The notes under the pieces are model-generated. The model had not been told where the DNA came from, made no database searches, and saw nothing but the letters and a program-made list of their open reading frames with translations. Source: JAAXXJ01 sp964412455 (GTDB lineage Bacteria > Nitrospirota > UBA9217). From it: a DNA stretch of 64,000 nucleotides. The stretch is taken from positions 1 through 64,000 of the forward strand of contig CAYPOT010000005.1 of assembly GCA_964412455.1 (NCBI GenBank). The letters run 5' to 3'. Both the position numbers and the translations under genes were made by a program. Shown here in pieces: positions 59,037-64,000 of the stretch (its first letter is position 1; the number at the start of each line of letters is the position of its first letter).

Positions 59037-60962
59037 TTACCGCAGGCCTTCAAAGAACTTCCTGAACTCCTCCCGGTCGTCGGTGATCTTGCATTTGGGG
59101 ATGGACTTGAGGAATGACTTGCCGTAGTTCTTTGTCATGATGCGCGTGTCGAGCACCACCACTGCGCCCTTGTCCGTTTTCGTCCTGATAAGCCTGCCGA
59201 AGCCCTGACGGAACAATAACGTCGCCTGCGGGACTTGATATTCATAGAACGGGTTCTTCAGCCGCTCCATGCGCGCTTCGATGAGCGGCTCGTCTGGAAC
59301 GGCGAAGGGGAGCTTGGCGATGACCACGCACTGGAGCGCCTCGCCGGGGATATCGATGCCCTGCCAGAACGACGCGGTGCCGAGCAGCACGGCATTCGGC
59401 TGTTCCTTGAACTGTTCGACAAGGCGGTAGGCGGGCATCTCGCCCTGGCACAGGATGCCGAGGTCCTGCATCGAGGCGCGCAGCGTCTCCTTTGTTTTCC
59501 GGAGCTGGCCGTAGCTGGTGAACAGCACCATCGTCCTGCCGCGGGTGATGCCGAGGATCGCCATCAGTTCCCGGTCGAACCGCTCCTGGTAGCCCGATGC
59601 CTGCTGGTCGTCGAGGCCCGGCGAGATGTACAGCATGGCCTGGTTCTCGAAATCGAAGGGAGAGTCGAGCAGCAGGTCCGTGGGCGCGTCCAGGCCGACC
59701 CTTCCCTTTATATAATTGAAGGACCCGGCCGTCGAAAGCGTGGCGGAGGTGAGGACTGCGGTGTCCAACTTCCCGAAGAGGTGTTCCCGCAGGGTCCCGG
59801 CGATATCAATGGGCGAGGCCACGAGGCGGTAGCGCTTGTTCTCCCGCTCGGCCCAGTACACGTAGCCCTCCTGCCCCTGAACGAGGTTTTGCCGGATGGC
59901 GGAGGCAAGGCCTCCCGCCCTGCCGGCGAATGCCTTCACTTCCTGTTCTTCCTCGAGGGTGTCGACCTTGAGCGTCAGCAGCGCGTCCTTCAGCATCGTG
60001 AGCGGCCCGCTCAGGATGTCGGGTACGATGCCGGGCTGCCGCACGCGCAGGACCGTCTCCTGCTTCAGCACGTCGTGGAGGTTCAGAAAGAAATTCTCGG
60101 CCGTGAGCCGCAGATCGTCCACAAGGTCCCGCGCGACGTGGACCTCCCGGCCCTGGATCTTGAGCCGCGTGAGGAGCCCCTTGCGGGTGCGCTGGCTCAG
60201 GAGGTTGTCGAGGAGATAGCGCACCGAAAAATTTGACACCTCGACGCCGAGATAATCCGTGGCCACATCCTCGATCTGGTGCGCCTCGTCGAAGACAACC
60301 GCTTTGAACGGGGGCAGGACGTTGCCGCCCGTGGCCATGTCGGCAAAGAAGAGGTGGTGGTTCGCCACGAGCACCTGGGCCTGCTGCTCGATCAGCTTTC
60401 CCTTCTGGTAGAAGCAGTCCTTGTGGTGAGCGCATTCCCTGCCGAAGCAGAGGTCCGCTTCGCGGCAGGCCTTCCCCCAGAGCCCCCAGGGCGGCTCGAA
60501 GGTGAGTTCGCTCCGGAGGCCGGTGCGCGTGTGCGTGGACCATTCAAAGAGCCGGTTCAAGGGCTCCACCTCGGCCTGCTCGTAGAGGTCGCCCATGCGG
60601 AGCTGGTCGAAACGCCGCAGGCAGAGGTAGTTCTCACCGCCAACGCACAGTGCCACGCGAAAGTCGCCCAGGACGGTCTTCAGAAAAGGGATGTCCTTTT
60701 TGATGATCTGCTGCTGGAGGGCCTTGGTGTAGGTGGCAACGACGACGCGGCAGTTCTCGTCGCGCGCCCGGAGGATGAGCGGGACAAGGTAGGCCAGGCT
60801 TTTGCCGACGCCGGTGCCCGCCTCGACGACGAGGTGGGTCTTGCTCCGGAGCGTCTTGTGGACGGCCTCGGCCATCTCCATCTGTTGGGGACGGAACTCG
60901 TAGGCCTGCCCCATGGCATCGGCGACGAGCCCTGTCCGTCCGAGGATGTCCGCGATCTTCAT
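59037..60962 (-). CDS. DinG/YoaA-type ATP-dependent DNA helicase
   Basis: A 641-aa superfamily 2 helicase. Walker A is EAGTGVGKSLAYLVP; the DEAH box is VVFDEAHQIED; motif VI is QGFGRLIRTKTDKG. Four Cys between Walker A and the DEAH box (NYLCLRRF and CREADLCFGRECAHHKDC) supply the XPD/DinG 4Fe-4S cluster. The start is read at MKIADILGRTGLV (60962); the open frame runs to 61043. It is divergent from the lipoprotein operon and shares the short spacer with its promoter. Confidence 0.93.
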   Translation of the reverse strand: MKIADILGRTGLVADAMGQAYEFRPQQMEMAEAVHKTLRSKTHLVVEAGTGVGKSLAYLVPLILRARDENCRVVVATYTKALQQQIIKKDIPFLKTVLGDFRVALCVGGENYLCLRRFDQLRMGDLYEQAEVEPLNRLFEWSTHTRTGLRSELTFEPPWGLWGKACREADLCFGRECAHHKDCFYQKGKLIEQQAQVLVANHHLFFADMATGGNVLPPFKAVVFDEAHQIEDVATDYLGVEVSNFSVRYLLDNLLSQRTRKGLLTRLKIQGREVHVARDLVDDLRLTAENFFLNLHDVLKQETVLRVRQPGIVPDILSGPLTMLKDALLTLKVDTLEEEQEVKAFAGRAGGLASAIRQNLVQGQEGYVYWAERENKRYRLVASPIDIAGTLREHLFGKLDTAVLTSATLSTAGSFNYIKGRVGLDAPTDLLLDSPFDFENQAMLYISPGLDDQQASGYQERFDRELMAILGITRGRTMVLFTSYGQLRKTKETLRASMQDLGILCQGEMPAYRLVEQFKEQPNAVLLGTASFWQGIDIPGEALQCVVIAKLPFAVPDEPLIEARMERLKNPFYEYQVPQATLLFRQGFGRLIRTKTDKGAVVVLDTRIMTKNYGKSFLKSIPKCKITDDREEFRKFFEGLR

Positions 60963-61069
60963 GGGGAGGTACAGTACCACGGGGGAGGGGAGAAGGCAAA
61001 CGGTTTCATCGCTGTTCGATGCTCGACAGCAAAATAGATCCACCGTGCTTTTTGGTTTTCTTTTTGGGG

Positions 61070-61098
61070 TTGACAGTCCAGGTATCTTACGGTACGAT
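61070..61098 (+). promoter_or_regulatory. Sigma-70-type promoter of the lipoprotein pair
   Basis: TTGACA (61070-61075) and TACGAT (61093-61098) are 17 nt apart. The expected transcript start near 61105 gives a leader of about 100 nt before the ATG at 61205. Confidence 0.7.
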
Positions 61099-61204
61099 TG
61101 AGTCTGTTGCTCTGCCGATCAAGGATAGCGTCAGGTTTCCCGGGCACACCCCTTCATAATTATTATATGATAGATCTTTCCAACTACCATTTCAGGAGGC
61201 AATA

Positions 61205-62593
61205 ATGAAGACGCGGTTCCGTTGGTTCTTTCTCCTTGTCGTGCTGACCATGGTCATTGGCGGTTGCGCGATCCCCCACGCGCCGCTCCCGACGGACCCG
61301 AGCAACCCGCTAAAGCGAGTCGCGGTCCTTCCGATGAAGAACGACACGACTGATGTGGACGGTCCCGACGTGGTCCGGCAGAAGATGGCCGAGGCCCTGA
61401 CGAAACGGTCCTACGTGGTCATGGACATCAAGGAATCGGACCAGATCCTTCGCGACCGGATGGGGATCAACCTGGGCGGCCAGCTTGAGCTGACGACGCC
61501 GCAAAAGCTGGGCGAGACCCTGGGCGTCGAGGGCGTGCTGTACGGTACCCTCATGGACTTCGACGAGACCACGACAGGCCTCTACAATGCGAAGAAGGTG
61601 CGCGGTATGTTCAAGATCGTGAACACCGCTACGGGCCAGACAGTGTGGGAGCGGGGACTGGGCGTAAAAAAGGAGCAGGGTACATCCGGATTGGCGAGCG
61701 GCCTTGTGAAGCTTGGCGCGAGGGCGGCCGATGCCCGGGACAAGGATGCGCCGTGGGTCCTGCTGCAGAGCGCCACGACGAACCAGAGCATGAAGGAGTC
61801 GTTCATCATGGGTCTCGGGACCAAGCTGCTTTCAAAGGCCGTCGGGATCCATCTCGAGGCTGAGTCCAAGGAGCTTGCCCGACTGGTCACGAACAATCTG
61901 GGCTGGGGCCCCGGAACGGGCGCTGCGCCCGCTGCCCCGGCGGCGATGAAGTTCGCCATGCCGGAGATCAAGGCCCCGCCGCCGCCGTCCTTCGGCTACA
62001 TGGATTGGGAAGGCAAGAAGAACTTCTACGCGGTCGTGCACTCGGTGAACCTCAACAAGGGAGACAACAAGAGCTGGGTCATGGACGCGCCGCTCTGGAT
62101 CACGGGACCGAAGATGAAGATGGAGATGGACCTGACCAAGATGATGCAGGCCGCCGGTGCAAGTGATGCATCGCAGTCGCCCATGAGCCGGATGACCATG
62201 CTGAACCGAGGCGACAAAAAGACGAGCTATACGCTCTACCCGAATGTCAAGAAGTACATGGTCCACACCGACGCCGAGGAGCAGGACGAGAAGCCGAAGG
62301 TGGAGAAAACCAGGGTGGGAAGCGAAACGATCGACGGCCACCCCTGCGAAAAGTACAAGGTCGTTATCACCTACAAGAACGAAAAGCCGCAGGAAGGGTT
62401 CATCTGGAACGCCAAAGACCTGGGCGGGATGACCATCAAGAGCGAGGTGGAGAACAAGGACTTCAAGGTCACGACGGAGCTCAAGAACATCGTGCTGAAG
62501 TCGTCGCCGGCGTCGGTCTTCGAGATCCCGCAGGGCTATGCCGAGTCGAAGGATTTCATGGAGATCATGATGCCGGCGCAGCCGAAAGAATAA
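61205..62593 (+). CDS. Lipoprotein: GNA1162-like (DUF799) plus DUF4412-like domain
   Basis: A 462-aa predicted lipoprotein: signal with lipobox VIGGC (first 21 residues), then a GNA1162/DUF799-type domain (about 30-215; RVAVLPMKNDTTDVDGPDVV and LGVEGVLYGTLMDFDETTTG), a Pro/Ala linker, and a C-terminal DUF4412-like domain (about 265-455; MEMDLTKMM ... TIDGHPCEKYKVVITYKNEK). The combination of the two domains is unusual. The first is linked with CsgG-like outer-membrane lipoproteins. Ribosome site TCAGGAGG. The next gene also encodes a CsgG-like lipoprotein. Confidence 0.82.
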   Translation: MKTRFRWFFLLVVLTMVIGGCAIPHAPLPTDPSNPLKRVAVLPMKNDTTDVDGPDVVRQKMAEALTKRSYVVMDIKESDQILRDRMGINLGGQLELTTPQKLGETLGVEGVLYGTLMDFDETTTGLYNAKKVRGMFKIVNTATGQTVWERGLGVKKEQGTSGLASGLVKLGARAADARDKDAPWVLLQSATTNQSMKESFIMGLGTKLLSKAVGIHLEAESKELARLVTNNLGWGPGTGAAPAAPAAMKFAMPEIKAPPPPSFGYMDWEGKKNFYAVVHSVNLNKGDNKSWVMDAPLWITGPKMKMEMDLTKMMQAAGASDASQSPMSRMTMLNRGDKKTSYTLYPNVKKYMVHTDAEEQDEKPKVEKTRVGSETIDGHPCEKYKVVITYKNEKPQEGFIWNAKDLGGMTIKSEVENKDFKVTTELKNIVLKSSPASVFEIPQGYAESKDFMEIMMPAQPKE

Positions 62594-62645
62594 ATATTAT
62601 ATAGAAGAGAGACATACCGTTATTCGGATGATTAAGGAGGATACA

Positions 62646-63617
62646 ATGAAAGCTGCAATTCGGTTGATGGTTGTACTGATGATCGTGATGGGTATGCTGG
62701 CGATGACCGGATGTGCGCCCAAGATCTCGGGCGCGGTGAAGGACGACACGACGGTCACGGGGACGTCGAAGGAACTGGCCAAGACGTCGTTCGACGTCGA
62801 TGAGTACCAGGGGCCGAAGCTCCGGGTCGGCGTGGTCAACTTCCAGAACAAGACCCCTTCGAAGGTGCTGGGGATCGGTGAGGCGGCGGCCGACATCCTG
62901 GGCACAATTTTGCAGAAGACGGGCCGGTTCATCGTGATCCCTCAGCAGGACATCGAGTCCATCATGCAGCAGCAGCACATGGGCGCCACGGGCGCCATCA
63001 ATCCCGACACAGCGGCGAAGATGGGCGAGATCATGGGCCTGAACGCCATCGTGACGGGAGCAGTGACGGCCTATTCCGAGGCTGAGGAAGGCCAGGACAT
63101 GCTGGTATACAAGACGAAGAAGCAGATCGCCCGGGTGACGGTGGACTACCGCGTCGTCGACACGACCACGGGTGTGCAGCTCATGGCCGATTCCGGAGCG
63201 GGCATCTACGAAAAGGGCGTGGGCCGCGTGCTCGGCATGGGCGGCAAATCGTCCTATGATTCCGACCTCCGCGACGGCGCGCTTCGCGACGCGCTGACGA
63301 AGGCCATGGTCAACATGACGAAGCAGCTTGGCAAGCGCAAGTGGACCGGCAGGATCGCGCAGGTCGAGGGCCGGGACCTCTACATCAACGCCGGCGAGAA
63401 GTCCGGTCTGAAGGTAGGGACCAAGCTCGATATCTACCGCGCGGGCAAGGCCATCATCGACCCGGTGACCAGAATGAAGCTCGGCTCGACGGAGACCAAG
63501 ATCGGCCAGGCGCTGGTGACCAAGAACGACCTGGGCGATCAGGCCGACCTCTCGATTGCGAGTCCCTCGTCGGGCGCCGGCTTCAATGCCGGCGACGTCG
63601 TGAAGATGGCGAACTAG
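62646..63617 (+). CDS. CsgG/HfaB-family lipoprotein
   Basis: A 323-aa lipoprotein: lipobox AMTGC, then a CsgG-type domain (LRVGVVNFQNKTPSKVLGIG ... MMGLNAIVTGAVTAY-like text) and a C-terminal domain (about 230-320) with GRIAQVEGRDLYINAGEKSG, possibly an FlgT-C-like or OB-type fold. CsgG-like proteins form outer-membrane export pores or periplasmic adaptors. The ATG at 62646 has AAGGAGG; an earlier ATG at 62628 does not. Strong terminator after the stop. Confidence 0.85.
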   Translation: MKAAIRLMVVLMIVMGMLAMTGCAPKISGAVKDDTTVTGTSKELAKTSFDVDEYQGPKLRVGVVNFQNKTPSKVLGIGEAAADILGTILQKTGRFIVIPQQDIESIMQQQHMGATGAINPDTAAKMGEIMGLNAIVTGAVTAYSEAEEGQDMLVYKTKKQIARVTVDYRVVDTTTGVQLMADSGAGIYEKGVGRVLGMGGKSSYDSDLRDGALRDALTKAMVNMTKQLGKRKWTGRIAQVEGRDLYINAGEKSGLKVGTKLDIYRAGKAIIDPVTRMKLGSTETKIGQALVTKNDLGDQADLSIASPSSGAGFNAGDVVKMAN

Positions 63618-63640
63618 AACTGACCGTGCATGCAAACCAG

Positions 63641-63674
63641 GCCCCTTTGGGTATTGCCCAAAGGGGCTTTTTTA
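63641..63674 (+). terminator. Rho-independent terminator
   Basis: GCCCCTTTGGG and GCCCAAAGGGGC pair perfectly across TATT-like loop bases and are followed by six T residues. Confidence 0.93.
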
Positions 63675-63690
63675 TCTAGGCATCTCACAG

Positions 63691-63768
63691 CGTCATTCCC
63701 GCGGTGATATTAAGCGGGAATCCAGAGCACAACCACTGGAACCCCGATAGGAGCACGCGGGGATGACG
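63691..63768. repeat. CGTCATTCCCG-type palindromic repeat, copy B
   Basis: Opens CGTCATTCCCGCGG, continues GCGGGAATCCAG, and closes with the reversed half CCCCGATAGGAGCACGCGGG. The same GCTCCTATCGGGG half is found in copy A at 3382-3462. Confidence 0.65.
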
Positions 63769-63818
63769 GTCGGTGATAACAGTGGTATCAGTGCTCATCC
63801 GTGTCCGGGATCGTTCCA

Positions 63819-64000
63819 ATGGTTATGAGAGTTTATTTTCGCTTCATATTGTTTCTCCTCCTGCTCACGATCACGGGCTGCAGCGGGCTTTTCTTCTATC
63901 CCTCGCGTGACATGCAGGAGAGCCCCGCAGTGAAGCTGTTCAGCCACCGAGACGTGGTGTTCCAGGCTTCGGACGGCATGGTGCTCCACGGCTGGTACTT
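63819..64000 (+). CDS. Partial alpha/beta-hydrolase-type lipoprotein (cut by window end)
   Basis: The first 60 residues of a protein running off the window. The signal peptide ends in lipobox ITGC, followed by SGLFFYPSRDMQESPAVKLF and VVFQASDGMVLHGWY, the usual opening of membrane-associated S33/BEM46-type alpha/beta hydrolases. Two in-frame ATGs (63819, 63825) could start it. Confidence 0.6.
   Translation, partial: MVMRVYFRFILFLLLLTITGCSGLFFYPSRDMQESPAVKLFSHRDVVFQASDGMVLHGWY

Noticed and set aside
1..64000. tRNA, rRNA, CRISPR, prophage and intact IS elements
   Set aside because: None was seen: no regularly spaced direct repeats with spacers, no tRNA cloverleaf with T-loop, and no transposase or integrase frame.

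Overview
The window reads as a chromosomal segment of a GC-rich, Gram-negative, environmentally versatile bacterium. Lipoproteins with lipoboxes, an outer-membrane beta-barrel, CsgG-type and GNA1162-type envelope lipoproteins, a divergent YibQ-type deacetylase, many PAS or CheW sensory genes, DUF438/hemerythrin and two-CW proteins, plus many short palindromic intergenic repeats, are what I would expect in Nitrospirota or Desulfobacterota. This placement is inferred from gene content; there is no rRNA, tRNA or marker alignment to test it. I saw no CRISPR array, intact insertion sequence, phage or integrase.

Layout. 0.5-2.2 kb: a receiver protein, CheW and a two-CW cysteine protein. 2.3-5.8 kb: tsaD and a YibQ-like gene (minus), then a DAHP synthase with its terminator. 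5.9-10.6 kb: a decayed MntA-type nucleotidyltransferase coupled to an unknown 453-aa protein, a PKD-like remnant, an OFA-type MFS transporter, a methyltransferase and TruC. 10.8-22.7 kb is signalling: a 7TM-GAF-PAS kinase that lacks its H-box His and N-box Asn, a sigma-54-type activator with a changed GAFTGA loop, an MCP with a periplasmic zinc-binding (CZB) motif, a second CheW, a CheY-like receiver and a hybrid kinase whose sensor carries a haem-c CxxCH motif. No cheA, cheR or cheB lies here. 22.8-26.1 kb: a thioesterase, a methyltransferase and a DUF1858-DUF438-hemerythrin-PAS protein behind an FNR-like promoter.

26.3-31.0 kb (all minus) is a compact envelope-stress-like cluster: an ECF sigma factor (with an apparent frameshift), a membrane-anchored partner ending in a CBM48/AMPK-type glycogen-binding domain, a CBM48 lipoprotein, three secreted proteins and a beta-barrel. 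31.3-35.6 kb is a two-subunit biotin carboxylase/carboxyltransferase with a beta-carbonic anhydrase between the subunits. 36.1-52.9 kb is an ion-homeostasis and membrane-stress island. It opens with a yybP-ykoY (Mn2+) riboswitch and terminator, then SPFH protein, CaCA exchanger, two P2-type ATPases, HtpX, universal stress proteins, a ceramidase-like protein, a 46-aa membrane protein, a Kef-type antiporter, a diguanylate cyclase and a site-2 protease with CBS domains; decayed gene ends lie among them. 53-64 kb holds SRAP, a spermidine-synthase-like protein, an ABC exporter, DoxX, a DinG-type helicase and two envelope lipoproteins.

The most unusual signal is non-coding. Three dispersed copies (24.3, 53.7 and 55.9 kb) of a ~170-nt element share a nested stem plan and conserved blocks, with variable inserts between them; I cannot match it to a known RNA or MITE. 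A second signal is a set of inverted repeats whose arms are built from 7-8-nt tandem units. Five were found, each with a different unit, and one is inserted in frame inside a P-type ATPase.
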